DNA of 64,000 bases from JANMCE01 sp963791625 (lineage in GTDB: Bacteria; Actinomycetota; Acidimicrobiia; Acidimicrobiales; Ilumatobacteraceae), in assembly GCA_963791625.1 (NCBI GenBank), contig CAWBTA010000006.1:186001-250000 (forward strand), in the 5' to 3' direction. The notes under the pieces are model-generated. The model was given only the letters and a program-made list of their open reading frames with translations, ran no database searches and was not told the origin of the DNA. Made by a program: the position numbers and the translations under genes. Each line of letters opens with the position of its first letter. Position 1 is the stretch's first letter. Of the stretch, positions 42,753 through 51,591 are shown piece after piece.

Positions 42753-43121
42753 TCAGCTGTAGTGGACGTCGGGTTGATTCAACTCGATGCGGTTGCCCCA
42801 GGGGTCGTTCAGGAAGAGCTGATCGCCGGCACCCATGATGCGGGGCGCGTGGCGAAACGGTACGTCTCGATCGGTGAGGTGATCCATCCACTCCTGCAGA
42901 CTGTCGACCTGCAGGGCGAAATGTTGGCGGCGGTCGGGTGGGTTCACGGCACCGCCGATGAGGTGGACCTGGTTGCTTCCGGCGTGCAGCCACGCGCCTG
43001 GGAAGTCGAAATCGGGGCGAGTCGGCATGACTGAGAATCCGAGGACATCGACGTAGAACTGCCGGGCAGCGTCAACATCGCCAACATTGAGCGAGACGTG
43101 GTGGATGCCGTCGATCTTCAT
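42753..43121 (-). CDS. VOC family (glyoxalase/dioxygenase-fold) protein
   Basis: 122 residues, one VOC unit: HHVSLNVGDVDAARQFYVDVLGFSV, then LHAGSNQVHLIGG, and RIELNQPDV at the end. His and Glu residues sit in positions that bind metal in the family. ATG 43121 follows TACCCT (43134-43129) by 7 nt. Enzymatic activity unknown; neighbours are CoA-ester enzymes, so an epimerase-like role is possible but unproven. Confidence 0.8.
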   Translation of the reverse strand: MKIDGIHHVSLNVGDVDAARQFYVDVLGFSVMPTRPDFDFPGAWLHAGSNQVHLIGGAVNPPDRRQHFALQVDSLQEWMDHLTDRDVPFRHAPRIMGAGDQLFLNDPWGNRIELNQPDVHYS

Positions 43122-43128
43122 ACGCTGA

Positions 43129-43146
43129 AGGGTACCCGGCTAGGTT
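43129..43146. promoter_or_regulatory. Divergent leaderless promoters, VOC and malyl-CoA lyase
   Basis: TACCCT (43134-43129, minus) and TAGGTT (43141-43146, plus) stand 6 nt apart; each is 6-7 nt from its start codon. Confidence 0.6.
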
Positions 43147-43152
43147 GCAACC

Positions 43153-44091
43153 ATGTCACCACGCTCTCGTGATCTGCCTCGTCGGTCCTGCCTTTCGATC
43201 CCAGGGTCGAGTGAGAAGATGATGAGCAAGGGGCCGACCACCAACGCCGACATGGTGTTCCTCGACCTTGAAGATGCCTGCGCTCCGAAGGAAAAGGAAG
43301 CGGCCCGCGGCAAGATCGTTGACGCGATCAAGGGCCACGACTGGGGCGACAAGGTGCTGTGCGTTCGGGTGAACGACTGGTCGACCAAGTGGACGGTGTA
43401 CGACATCTTGGAAGTGGTGGGCAATGCGGGGGAGCGGCTGGACGAGATCATGCTGCCCAAGGTCGAGTCGGCGGCGCAGGTCGTGGCGACCGATCTGTTG
43501 CTACGACAGGTGGAGATCGCCGCCGGGCTACCGGTTGGTCACATTGGTATCGAGGCACAGATCGAGACGGCACGCGGGCTGATCAACGTGGAGGAAATCT
43601 GCGCTGCTTCGCCCCGTCTTGAGGCGATCATCTTCGGCCCGGCCGACTTCGCAGCGTCTATGGAACTGCCGGTACTCACGGGAGGGGTCGCCATTCCCGA
43701 TTATCCGGGGGACCACTTCCACTACGTCTTTTCCAAGATCCTGATGGCGGGTCGGGCCAACGGTATTCAGGTGATGGACGGGCCCTTCCTGCACATCCGT
43801 GATCACGATGCGTTCCGCGAGTACACCAAGCGCACCCGCAACCTTGGTTACGACGGCAAGTGGGCGTTGCACCCCGATCAGGTGGACATCCTGAACGAGA
43901 TCTTCTCGCCCACGCAGGAGCAGTTCGATAAGGCTCACGCCATCCTCGACGCGTACCGGGTGGCCACCGAAGACGAGGGCAAGGGCGCCGTCATGTTCGG
44001 CACGGAAATGATTGATGAGGCCAGCCGCAAAATGGCCACCAAGTTCGTCTCCCGCGGCGAGCGCGCCGGCCTCACCCGGACTGCTTCGTGA
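43153..44091 (+). CDS. CitE-like CoA ester lyase ((3S)-malyl-CoA / beta-methylmalyl-CoA lyase type)
   Basis: 312 residues, HpcH/HpaI aldolase fold. RRSCLSIPGSSEKM, FLDLEDACAPKEK (metal-binding region), IGIEAQIETARGL, IIFGPADFAASM and DGKWALHPDQV match the lyase that sits with ccr, meaA, mcd and a MaoC gene in Streptomyces ethylmalonyl-CoA pathway clusters. The enzyme splits beta-methylmalyl-CoA to glyoxylate and propionyl-CoA. ATG 43153 follows TAGGTT by 6 nt. Its end overlaps the HAD gene start (GTGA at 44088). Confidence 0.85.
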   Translation: MSPRSRDLPRRSCLSIPGSSEKMMSKGPTTNADMVFLDLEDACAPKEKEAARGKIVDAIKGHDWGDKVLCVRVNDWSTKWTVYDILEVVGNAGERLDEIMLPKVESAAQVVATDLLLRQVEIAAGLPVGHIGIEAQIETARGLINVEEICAASPRLEAIIFGPADFAASMELPVLTGGVAIPDYPGDHFHYVFSKILMAGRANGIQVMDGPFLHIRDHDAFREYTKRTRNLGYDGKWALHPDQVDILNEIFSPTQEQFDKAHAILDAYRVATEDEGKGAVMFGTEMIDEASRKMATKFVSRGERAGLTRTAS

Positions 44092-44798
44092 GCGCGCGGT
44101 TCGACGCAGTGCTGTTCGATGTCGGAGGCGTGCTGGTCGTTCCCGACCCGGTGTCGATCGGTGCGGCCATTTCACCGTTCGGTGGGACGTCGGAGATCGC
44201 TGTGATTCGCCGCAATCACTACGCCTCGCTGGCCGCACTTGAGGTAGCGGTTGACGAGATCAACCACGGCACGGTCGAAGGTACGTCGTGGCGTCCGTAC
44301 TACGAGACGATGGCTCGCACCTCTGGTGTTGCAGAGGACAAAGTTGCAGATGCAACCAATGCGATTGCGCGTATCTGGAACCCGTACCTTTGGATGCATC
44401 CCCTGCATGACTCCATCGCAGGCCTGTCCCGGCTGCAACGCCAAGGCGTGCCAGTTGGCATCGTGTCCAACGCTGACGCCCAGGTGGAACACATGCTCCG
44501 CTATGCGGGGATATGCCAGGTTGGTGCCGGCAGTGGCGTGCCGGTACGCATCATCATCGACTCCGGAGTCGTCGGCGTGTCGAAGCCCAACCCGGCCATC
44601 TTCGAGTTCGCCCTCCCCGCCTTTGACGGCATTGCCCGTGATCGCATTGCCTACGTGGGCGACACGTTTCACAACGACGTTCTCGGGGCCAGGGCGGCCG
44701 GTCTCACGCCGTTACTCCTTGACCCCCACCACGACCGCGCCCACCGCGACTGCGAACGCATCACCTCCGTCCACGACGTACTGGCCTTCGTCTCGTGA
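44088..44798 (+). CDS. HAD-superfamily hydrolase
   Basis: 236 residues. DAVLFDVGGVLV carries the nucleophile Asp; GIVSNADAQVEHML is motif II, VGVSKPNPAIFE carries the motif III Lys, and IAYVGDTFHNDVLGARAAG motif IV. A cap domain lies at about 25-115. Translationally coupled to the lyase upstream. A phosphatase of unknown substrate; removal of 2-phosphoglycolate or similar by-products is possible. Confidence 0.85.
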   Translation: MSARFDAVLFDVGGVLVVPDPVSIGAAISPFGGTSEIAVIRRNHYASLAALEVAVDEINHGTVEGTSWRPYYETMARTSGVAEDKVADATNAIARIWNPYLWMHPLHDSIAGLSRLQRQGVPVGIVSNADAQVEHMLRYAGICQVGAGSGVPVRIIIDSGVVGVSKPNPAIFEFALPAFDGIARDRIAYVGDTFHNDVLGARAAGLTPLLLDPHHDRAHRDCERITSVHDVLAFVS

Positions 44799-44803
44799 TC
44801 GAC

Positions 44804-44838
44804 ATTGCATAGCAAAATGCAATGCATTTCGGTATGCT
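44804..44838 (+). promoter_or_regulatory. Toxin-antitoxin promoter with nested palindromes
   Basis: Two overlapping inverted repeats: ATTGCAT-N6-ATGCAAT (44804-44823) and AAATGCA-A-TGCATTT (44815-44829). The -10 TATGCT (44833-44838) is 6 nt before GTG 44845. They are placed for autorepression by the antitoxin. Confidence 0.6.
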
Positions 44839-44844
44839 GAATGC

Positions 44845-45093
44845 GTGACACAACTTGTAACGCGGGTCGACGACGAACTCATGGACAGGGTCGACCTGGT
44901 TATCAGTTGGGGCGATATGCAAAACCGGTCGGAGTTCGTGCGCCAGGCACTGACGGAATTGGTCGAGCGAAAGATGCGGGAGCGTGTTGGTCAACAGATT
45001 GTGGACGGATACCGCCGGCTTCCTCAGACTGAGGCGGAAATCGGCGACACATCTCGCGTGGCCGTCGACATGATCAGCGAGGAACCATGGTGA
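44845..45093 (+). CDS. Ribbon-helix-helix antitoxin
   Basis: 82 residues. TQLVTRVDDELMDRVDLVI and NRSEFVRQALTELVERKM form a ribbon-helix-helix DNA-binding unit; the C-terminal half is acidic and likely wraps the toxin. GTG 44845 is set by TATGCT 6 nt upstream. The start of the MazF gene lies within its last codons (7-nt overlap). Expected to bind the palindromes at 44804-44829. Confidence 0.8.
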   Translation: MTQLVTRVDDELMDRVDLVISWGDMQNRSEFVRQALTELVERKMRERVGQQIVDGYRRLPQTEAEIGDTSRVAVDMISEEPW

Positions 45094-45407
45094 TGGTGCC
45101 GGCGCGTGGCGAGGTGTGGTGGGCCGAAGCCGAAGATAAACGTCGGCCCGTGCTTATCGTTACCAGAAGTGAGGCGGTCGAGGTGTTGACGAGCATCGTC
45201 GTGGCCCCGATTTCGCGCACGATCCGCGACATTCCGTCGGAGCTTTCCTTGGGCGCCGCTGAGGGTCTGAACGTCGACTGCGCGGCATCATTCGACAACC
45301 TTCGAACGGTCAAGTGGCGAGGCCTGCTCACTTCGCGGGTCGGATCCGTCGGCACGGATCGCCAGCAAGAGTTCTGCGACGCCTTTCGAGCGTCAGTCGA
45401 CTGCTGA
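45087..45407 (+). CDS. mazF: MazF/PemK-type toxin
   Basis: 106 residues. PARGEVWWAEAEDKRRPVLIV is the classic MazF start, with RRPVLIVTR, VVAPISRTIRDIPSEL and CAASFDNLRTVKW following. MazF toxins are sequence-specific endoribonucleases held inactive by their antitoxin. Tail-to-tail with ino1 at 45421. Confidence 0.87.
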   Translation: MVMVPARGEVWWAEAEDKRRPVLIVTRSEAVEVLTSIVVAPISRTIRDIPSELSLGAAEGLNVDCAASFDNLRTVKWRGLLTSRVGSVGTDRQQEFCDAFRASVDC

Positions 45408-45420
45408 AAGCGAGTTGGGA

Positions 45421-46686
45421 TCAGGCGACCCACTCGTTGAGTTGGGCGAGGAGCTTGTCGTGCTGGACGAAGATGTCGTTGTTGAGCTGGGCGTCGTCTT
45501 CGGGGTGTTGCGGTGCCTTGAAGTAGAAGCTCAGCCAGTCCTGCAGCCCGCTCGCTCCGGCGCGTTGGGCGAGGTCCATGAACAGGGCAAGGTCGAGCAC
45601 CAACGGTGCGGCCAGGATGGAGTCACGGCACAAGAAGTTGACCTTGATCTGCATGGGGTAGCCCATCCAGCCGAAGATGTCGATGTTGTCCCAACCCTCC
45701 TTGTTGTCACCTGCGGGCGGGTAGTAGTTGATGCGCACGACGTGGTCGATGTTGCCGTAGAGCTCGGGGTTGATGTCCGGCCGAAGGATGGAATCGAGCA
45801 CGCCGAGCTTGGAGACTTCCTTGGTCTTGAAGTTTTCCGGAGCGTCGAGCACCTCGCCATCGCGGTTACCGAGAATGTTGGTGGAGTACCAGCCCCGCAG
45901 GCCGAGGCTGCGCACCTTCAGGCCGGGCGCCAGGATGGTCTTCATCAAGGTCTGGCCGGTCTTGAAGTCCTTCCCGCAGATCGGCACGCCGCGTTCCTGG
46001 GAGAGCTCGATCATGCAGGGCAGATCAACGGTGAGGTTCGGCGCGCCATTGGCGAACGGCACGCCCGATACCAACGCTGCGTAGGCGTAGAGCTGGCTCG
46101 GTGCGATGTTGGGGTCGTTGTTCTTCAGGCCCTCTTCGAACGACACGACGGAATCGTGCACCGCGGTTGGCTCCTGGTACGCCTCTGTGGAACCGCACCA
46201 CACCATGACGACGCGATCGAGTTCATGCTCCACCTTGAACCGATCGATGTCGTCGATGATCTGCATGGCAAGCTCGTACTTGTTCTCACCGTGCTTCACG
46301 CGGGTGCCTTCCAAGCGGGAGACCCACCGCTTGTCGAACACCGCGTCCATGGCGACGATGCCTTCGAGCTCGCGGGACAGCGGCGCAAGGTCGTCGGGCT
46401 TCAACACGCCCGCGGTCTGGGCGGCTTCGAGAGCGTTGGGGGAGATGGGGTCCCACCCGCCGAACACGATGTCGTCAAGGGTGGCGATGGAAACGAGTTC
46501 GTTGATCTTGCGCTCGTTGCCGGCGGCATCGTTCATCGTCCCCATCTGCGAAAGCGAACCGATGGGGGAGGCGAGGCCTTGGCGAGCGGCGATGACGCCG
46601 GCGTACAAGGTGGTAGCGACGGCGCCCATACCGGGGGTGAGGATGCCGAGTCGGCCGGTTGCGGGGGTGACCTTGGGGGTTGTCAT
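45421..46686 (-). CDS. ino1: myo-Inositol-1-phosphate synthase
   Basis: 421 residues. ILTPGMGAVATTLYAGV binds NAD; SMSQMGT-like GSLSQMGTMND, DIFGWMGYPMQIKVNFLCRDS and GWYSTNILGNRDG are conserved in the family. It converts glucose 6-phosphate to inositol 3-phosphate, feeding phosphatidylinositol and mycothiol. ATG 46686 follows TAACCT (46699-46694) by 7 nt. Divergent from a LysR regulator. Confidence 0.93.
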   Translation of the reverse strand: MTTPKVTPATGRLGILTPGMGAVATTLYAGVIAARQGLASPIGSLSQMGTMNDAAGNERKINELVSIATLDDIVFGGWDPISPNALEAAQTAGVLKPDDLAPLSRELEGIVAMDAVFDKRWVSRLEGTRVKHGENKYELAMQIIDDIDRFKVEHELDRVVMVWCGSTEAYQEPTAVHDSVVSFEEGLKNNDPNIAPSQLYAYAALVSGVPFANGAPNLTVDLPCMIELSQERGVPICGKDFKTGQTLMKTILAPGLKVRSLGLRGWYSTNILGNRDGEVLDAPENFKTKEVSKLGVLDSILRPDINPELYGNIDHVVRINYYPPAGDNKEGWDNIDIFGWMGYPMQIKVNFLCRDSILAAPLVLDLALFMDLAQRAGASGLQDWLSFYFKAPQHPEDDAQLNNDIFVQHDKLLAQLNEWVA

Positions 46687-46693
46687 GCCTTCA

Positions 46694-46739
46694 AGGTTAT
46701 CGATGGCATTGGTTGAGGCAACTGTGATTTAGATAGGCT
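46694..46739. promoter_or_regulatory. ino1 / LysR divergent promoter
   Basis: TAACCT (46699-46694) for ino1 and TAGGCT (46734-46739) for the regulator. TTG-N7-CAA at 46709-46721 fits the T-N11-A site of LysR proteins and lies between them. Confidence 0.5.
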
Positions 46740-46745
46740 TTGCTT

Positions 46746-47663
46746 ATGTATCGAGATCTGCCGAACCTGACGGTGCATCAGTTGATCTACGTGCGAGAGG
46801 CCGCGGCTGCTCCCACGCTTGCCGTTGCGGCCGAGCGACTCGGTGTCAGTCAGCCTGCGTTGTCGCAGGGTATCGCCGAGGTTGAACGTCGCCTCGGCGT
46901 GACACTCTTTGATCGGCGAGGCCGCACCAGAGTTGCCGCGCCCGCGCTTGATGTTGTGGTGGATGTGGCGAAACAGGTGTTGGCCGCAGTGGAGGACCTT
47001 GATCGTTATCTTCTCGACGTCGCCGTGGGCGCTCGCGGGTCGGTGCGGGTCGGCATGATTGACACCGCGGCGCTGGGAGCCTTCGCTCAACCCCTGGCGG
47101 CCTTTCGAACCCATCATCCGGAGGTCACCACCACGTTGATGGTCAGTGGGTCGATCCGTCTGACCGAGCAAGTGGCCGACGGCGATCTCGACCTCGCGAT
47201 CGTCGTCACCCCCAACGCGGTCATGGAGCACAATGTCGGCCGCCTGGATGTGACGCCCCTCTCCCACGAGCCGCTGATGATCTATGCCCGCAGCGATGCC
47301 CCGAAAAGAACTCGGTTGGCGGACCTCGGTCCCTGGGTCAGCTACCCCGTCGGATCAGAAACGCGGACGCTCATCGGGCGCGCCCTCGCTGCTCGGGGAG
47401 TTGCTATGGATGTCACGGCGGAGTCGAGCAACCCTGATGTCCTTCGCCAGATGGTTCGTCTTGGCGTCGGCTCATGCGTGCTGCCACGCACCGTTGGCGA
47501 GAGTGGTGCTGAGGCTCTGAAGCCCTTCGAGAAGGTACCGCTCGCCTCTCGCACCCTGAGTCTGATCCGCCGTCATGACGCGCTCCCCAACGCCGCGGCC
47601 GATCAGCTCGTGGCTGATCTGTTGGCCCACCGTGCGACTTCGCTTAGACCGACTGCTCGATGA
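46746..47663 (+). CDS. LysR-family transcriptional regulator
   Basis: 305 residues. The winged HTH is at the start (LTVHQLIYVREAAAAPTLAVAAERLGVSQPALSQGIAEVERRLG), followed by two effector-binding lobes (VGMIDTAALGAFAQPLAAFR; ADGDLDLAIVV). ATG 46746 follows TAGGCT by 6 nt. Divergent from ino1, which it might control. Its last 20 nt overlap the opposing dehydrogenase gene. Confidence 0.88.
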   Translation: MYRDLPNLTVHQLIYVREAAAAPTLAVAAERLGVSQPALSQGIAEVERRLGVTLFDRRGRTRVAAPALDVVVDVAKQVLAAVEDLDRYLLDVAVGARGSVRVGMIDTAALGAFAQPLAAFRTHHPEVTTTLMVSGSIRLTEQVADGDLDLAIVVTPNAVMEHNVGRLDVTPLSHEPLMIYARSDAPKRTRLADLGPWVSYPVGSETRTLIGRALAARGVAMDVTAESSNPDVLRQMVRLGVGSCVLPRTVGESGAEALKPFEKVPLASRTLSLIRRHDALPNAAADQLVADLLAHRATSLRPTAR

Positions 47664-49236
47664 GGCGGCGGGCGATAACCTTGAGGCAGAGGGTTTCATC
47701 AGCGCCCTCGAAGATGGACAGCACGCGGGCGTCGACGTAGAGACGACTGACGGTGTACTCCTCGGCGTAGCCCATGCCGCCATGGATCTGCAGCGCTTCA
47801 CGCGCCACCCACTCGGCGGCCTTGCAGACGTACGCCTTGGCCATCGAGGCCTCGACCGCGCCCTCGCCCTTGGCCATGAGACGTGCGACTTGGTAGGTGA
47901 ACTGGCGGCCAGCCTGGATGAGGAAGGCCATACGGGCCAGCTTCACCCGGGTGAGTTGATACTCGATGATGTTGTGCCCGAACACGTTGCGATTCTCGGC
48001 GTACGACCGGGCGGCTTCGTAGGCGGCCTGCATGACGCCAACGGCGCGAGCAGCCGTCTGGAGGCGACCGTTTTCGAAGCCTTCCATTTGAAAGTAGAAG
48101 CCGCGACCGACGCCGGCGTCTTCGCCGATGAGGTGGTCGTGGGCCACCCACCAGTTCTCCAGCGCAACCTCGTAGCTGTGCATCCCGCGGTAACCAAGCG
48201 TGTCGATGGCGCGACCTTCGATCTTGCCGACGGTGCCGTCGGGGTTGGTCTGCTTGAACTGGAAGCCGTGGGCTTCACCCCGGGGCTTGGGCACGATGAA
48301 CAGCGACAGGCCGCGGTGAGTCTTGGCGCGATCGGGGTCGGTCCGAGCGAGGAGCATGAGCACGTCGGCTCGCCCGGCGAAGGTGCACCACGTTTTCACA
48401 CCGTTGATGAACCAGCCGCCGTGGCCTGCCGTCGCGGTGGTCTTCAACCCGGCAACGTCACTGCCGTAGTCGGGTTCGGTGACGGCCACAGCAGCCATCA
48501 CCTCGGCCGACGCCAGGCGGGGGAGCCATGACTGCTTCTGTGCCTCGGTGCCGCCCTTCACCAGTGCTCGGGTGAGGATCTCGGGACGCGTGATCAGCGA
48601 ACCACCGATGCCCAGCGACCCGCGTGACAGTTCCTCGGTGGATACGACCATGCCGAGGTAATCGGCTTCACCGCCACTGGCGAAACCGCCGAACTCCTCT
48701 GGTACCGATAGGCCGAACGCGCCGATCTCGGCAAGGCCCTTAATGATCTCCTCGGGCACATCGGCGTTGGTGCGATGCACATGCTCGGCCCGCGGCGCGA
48801 TCTCCTTGTCGGCAAAAGCGCGAAACGTGTCCTGCACCATTTCGAAGTCGCTATCGAGGTGACGTGGCCCTTCAGTGGTTGCCAGTGATGCCAGAAAATC
48901 CGGGTCGCGGTAGACCGCAAGAAAGGCAGCCGCGTCGGCGAGTGGGGTGGCGGTGACGCCCCACAGCTGTTCCCGGCCAAGTAGCCGACTGGCAAGTTCG
49001 TGGGTTGTGTCGGCCACGAACGCGCAGGTGAGCAACCCCTCGGTTTCGCCCTTCGCTCCATAGTCCATCATCGACCGGGCCGTCTCCACCGCGGACGCGG
49101 CATGGGCGAGGTCGTAGGCCAGCACCTGAGCGGCGTCGGGGCCGCCGAGGGCGGCGAGGTGTTGGACGCCGGTGCGGATCACTCCGCTCGCCAGATCGAG
49201 AACGGAAGCGGCAAGGGTCAGATCCGGCGTCACCAT
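47644..49236 (-). CDS. Acyl-CoA dehydrogenase, probable (2S)-methylsuccinyl-CoA dehydrogenase
   Basis: 530 residues. An N-terminal helical extension of about 110 residues precedes the acyl-CoA dehydrogenase core (VAVTEPDYGSDVAGL, GVKTWCTFAGRADVLMLLAR, QIHGGMGYAEEY). The length, the extension and DTLGYRGMHSYEV point to methylsuccinyl-CoA dehydrogenase of the ethylmalonyl-CoA pathway rather than a fatty-acid enzyme. The catalytic Glu is expected in SIFEGADETL. ATG 49236 follows TACTGT (49248-49243) by 6 nt. Fits the lyase at 43153 and the MaoC protein at 51592. Confidence 0.8.
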   Translation of the reverse strand: MVTPDLTLAASVLDLASGVIRTGVQHLAALGGPDAAQVLAYDLAHAASAVETARSMMDYGAKGETEGLLTCAFVADTTHELASRLLGREQLWGVTATPLADAAAFLAVYRDPDFLASLATTEGPRHLDSDFEMVQDTFRAFADKEIAPRAEHVHRTNADVPEEIIKGLAEIGAFGLSVPEEFGGFASGGEADYLGMVVSTEELSRGSLGIGGSLITRPEILTRALVKGGTEAQKQSWLPRLASAEVMAAVAVTEPDYGSDVAGLKTTATAGHGGWFINGVKTWCTFAGRADVLMLLARTDPDRAKTHRGLSLFIVPKPRGEAHGFQFKQTNPDGTVGKIEGRAIDTLGYRGMHSYEVALENWWVAHDHLIGEDAGVGRGFYFQMEGFENGRLQTAARAVGVMQAAYEAARSYAENRNVFGHNIIEYQLTRVKLARMAFLIQAGRQFTYQVARLMAKGEGAVEASMAKAYVCKAAEWVAREALQIHGGMGYAEEYTVSRLYVDARVLSIFEGADETLCLKVIARRLIEQSV

Positions 49237-49242
49237 GTCGGC

Positions 49243-49248
49243 ACAGTA
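49243..49248 (-). promoter_or_regulatory. -10 element TACTGT, leaderless
   Basis: Six nt upstream of ATG 49236; it fixes the dehydrogenase start and excludes the longer upstream frame. Confidence 0.55.
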
Positions 49249-49338
49249 TCGACATGAACGGACCGTGCAAAAGGTGGGCCTCCGCAATCCGTCGGTGTCC
49301 TGTCAGAATGTTGTCGTGCAACCGCAGAGGGGAAATCG

Positions 49339-50337
49339 ATGACCGCAGCATGGCCGACGGCTGACCTGCCCGCCGGAACCGACAGCGACGCCGTAGGTAA
49401 GGCGCTGCAGGATCTGGCCAACCTCCCCGAAGCGTGCGGCCTCAGCTTGGCCACGCTCGTGTTGCACGACGGCGCCATCGTCGCTGAGCAGTACGGGCCC
49501 ACCGCCGATGCCGACACGCCTTTGATCTCCTGGTCGATGGCCAAGAGCTTCACCCAGGCGCTGGTATGCATCTGCATCGACCGTGGCCTGCTCGAGCTGC
49601 AGCAGCCCGCACCGGTGGCGGCGTGGGCCGATGACGAACGGCGACACATCACCATCGAACACCTTCTTCAGATGCGCTCAGGCCTGTCTTGGCGGGAGGA
49701 ATACGTGGAGGCGGAGGGTTCCGACGTGATCGAGATGCTGTTCGGCACCGGCATGCCTGACACGGCCGCCTTCGCTGCCTCGTTTCCGCTCGAACATGCG
49801 CCGGGAACAAGCTGGTTGTACTCGTCGGGCACGACGAACATCATCGCGAAGATCATCGGCGATGTGGTTGGCGGTGGCGAGGCGGGTTTCGAAGCGTTCG
49901 TTCATGAGGCCCTGCTCGACCCGCTCGGCATGTCCGGCAGCACCCTGCGGTATGACCCATCCGGCACCTTCGTCGGGTCATCGTTCCTGTATTCCCCGGC
50001 CCGGGACTTCGCCTGTTTCGGTGAGCTCTACCGGCGCAACGGCCTGTGGAACGGCCAGCAGATTCTGAGTCCGGTGTGGTGTGATCGGGCGGGTCGGGAC
50101 ATGCCGGTGAGCGTGCCTGCCGGAGAGACGTACGGATACTCCGATCACTGGTGGACGTGGGGTCGGGCCGGCTTCCCCGGAACGTTCGCGGCGATGGGCT
50201 ATGAAGGCCAACGCATCGTCGTCAGCCCTACCCGGAAACTGGTGGTGGTGCAGCTCAGCAAGAACCCCGACGAGCATCGCGCTGACCTTGACGGGCCACT
50301 GCACCGACTGCTCCGAGCCTTCCCCGACCACGCTTGA
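49339..50337 (+). CDS. Beta-lactamase-family serine hydrolase
   Basis: 332 residues. The SxxK motif is SMAKSFTQALVC, the tyrosine motif YSSGTTNI with SxN-like variation, and WTWGRAGFPGTF near the end contributes the third wall. No signal peptide, so probably a cytosolic esterase or amidohydrolase. AGAGGGG lies 6 nt before ATG 49339. Distinct from the 485-residue relative at 14442. Confidence 0.8.
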   Translation: MTAAWPTADLPAGTDSDAVGKALQDLANLPEACGLSLATLVLHDGAIVAEQYGPTADADTPLISWSMAKSFTQALVCICIDRGLLELQQPAPVAAWADDERRHITIEHLLQMRSGLSWREEYVEAEGSDVIEMLFGTGMPDTAAFAASFPLEHAPGTSWLYSSGTTNIIAKIIGDVVGGGEAGFEAFVHEALLDPLGMSGSTLRYDPSGTFVGSSFLYSPARDFACFGELYRRNGLWNGQQILSPVWCDRAGRDMPVSVPAGETYGYSDHWWTWGRAGFPGTFAAMGYEGQRIVVSPTRKLVVVQLSKNPDEHRADLDGPLHRLLRAFPDHA

Positions 50338-50385
50338 TCGAACGAATGCCTCGCAATGGCTATCTGAGTGCGACAAACTAGACAC

Positions 50386-51570
50386 GTGAACGTTCGGGCT
50401 GCGGCCGCCAGCCGATTCGGGTTCCGCAGCACACCCGTGCAGCCGGCCCGCCGCCGCCGTATGGCGCCCACCATCGTGAAGGTCGCGGTCTTTCTCGTCC
50501 TGCTGAAAGTCTTCGGCATGACGGCGCTCACGCGTGGTCGTGAGGGGTTCCGGCAGCTGTTCGACGTCAGCCCCGGTTTGCTGATTGCAGGACTCTGTCT
50601 GGAAGCCGCTGCGCTCGTCGCGTACTCGATCATGACGCGGTCGGCCATTGCCAAGAACGCGCCGAGTGTGCCGACGTTGTTGCGTATTCAACTCTCCACC
50701 AAGGCACTGACGAACACGATTCCCGGTGGAGGTGCAGCCGGCCCGGCGCTTGGCTATCGCCTGCTCACCCTCGCCGGCGTCGATCCGTCGGAGGCCGGAT
50801 TCGCACTGGCAACCGTCGGGCTTGGTTCGGCCGTGGTGCTCAACGTGCTGTTGTGGGTCACCATGCTGATCACCATTCCGGTCATCGGCTATCGACCCGC
50901 GTACGTCATCACGGCCATGATCGGTCTTGTCGTCATGGGCCTCTTCGGCGTGCTCATAGCGTCCCTCATGCGCGGTCATCAGTCGGCTGAGCGATGGGTT
51001 CGCAACCTGGCGAGCAAGGTCAAATGGCTGAACGAAGACCGTCTCGGCGAGTTGGTGCGCCGACTGGCCCGACGACTTCATGAGCTGCTCTCCGATCGCA
51101 AACTGCTGCGGCAACTCGTGGGCTGGGCGATGGTCAATTGGCTGCTCGACGCCTCCGCGCTGTGGGTGTTTCTCCGAGCCTTTCACGTCAGCGTTCGACC
51201 CGACACGCTGCTCGTAGCGTTCTGTCTTGCCAACGTCGCGGCCGCCATTCCGATTACACCCGGCGGCCTCGGTGTAGTCGAGCTCACGCTCGTGACCGTG
51301 CTCGGGTTCGGTGGTGTGCCGGCCGCTGTTGCCTGGCTCGGCGTGACGGCCTACCGCATCGTGCAGCTCGTGCTGCCTATTCCCGTCGGCGCGGTTTGTT
51401 ATGCGTCGCTGCGGTTCGGACGCTGGAAGGTCGACAAGGAACACAACCTGCAGGATCTGCGCGCTGAAGCCAAGCCGATGGTCGAAAGTCAGGCCAGCGT
51501 CTACGACTGGTTCGAAACGATCGACAGACGCAGTGTGCCGAGGGATTCGGCGGATCCGAATCAGTCGTAG
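50386..51570 (+). CDS. LPG synthase/flippase-like membrane protein (UPF0104)
   Basis: 394 residues with about eight membrane helices and the conserved PGG segments: TNTIPGGGAAGPALGYRLL and ITPGGLGVVELTLVTVLGFGG. This is the MprF flippase-like fold, often linked to lipid or polyprenyl export. A basic N-terminus (ARRRRMAPTIVKV) faces the cytosol. GTG 50386 is assumed; ATG 50461 would omit 25 residues. No -10 with leaderless spacing was found. Substrate unknown. Confidence 0.75.
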   Translation: MNVRAAAASRFGFRSTPVQPARRRRMAPTIVKVAVFLVLLKVFGMTALTRGREGFRQLFDVSPGLLIAGLCLEAAALVAYSIMTRSAIAKNAPSVPTLLRIQLSTKALTNTIPGGGAAGPALGYRLLTLAGVDPSEAGFALATVGLGSAVVLNVLLWVTMLITIPVIGYRPAYVITAMIGLVVMGLFGVLIASLMRGHQSAERWVRNLASKVKWLNEDRLGELVRRLARRLHELLSDRKLLRQLVGWAMVNWLLDASALWVFLRAFHVSVRPDTLLVAFCLANVAAAIPITPGGLGVVELTLVTVLGFGGVPAAVAWLGVTAYRIVQLVLPIPVGAVCYASLRFGRWKVDKEHNLQDLRAEAKPMVESQASVYDWFETIDRRSVPRDSADPNQS

Positions 51571-51579
51571 GGCACTGGC

Positions 51580-51585
51580 TACGCT
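51580..51585 (+). promoter_or_regulatory. -10 element TACGCT, leaderless
   Basis: Six nt upstream of ATG 51592, directly after the preceding stop codon at 51570. Confidence 0.55.
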
Positions 51586-51591
51586 CGCAGC

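Noticed and set aside
45415..46716. Rightward 433-codon open frame opposite ino1
   Set aside because: Shadow of ino1, which has complete family motifs and a proper -10.
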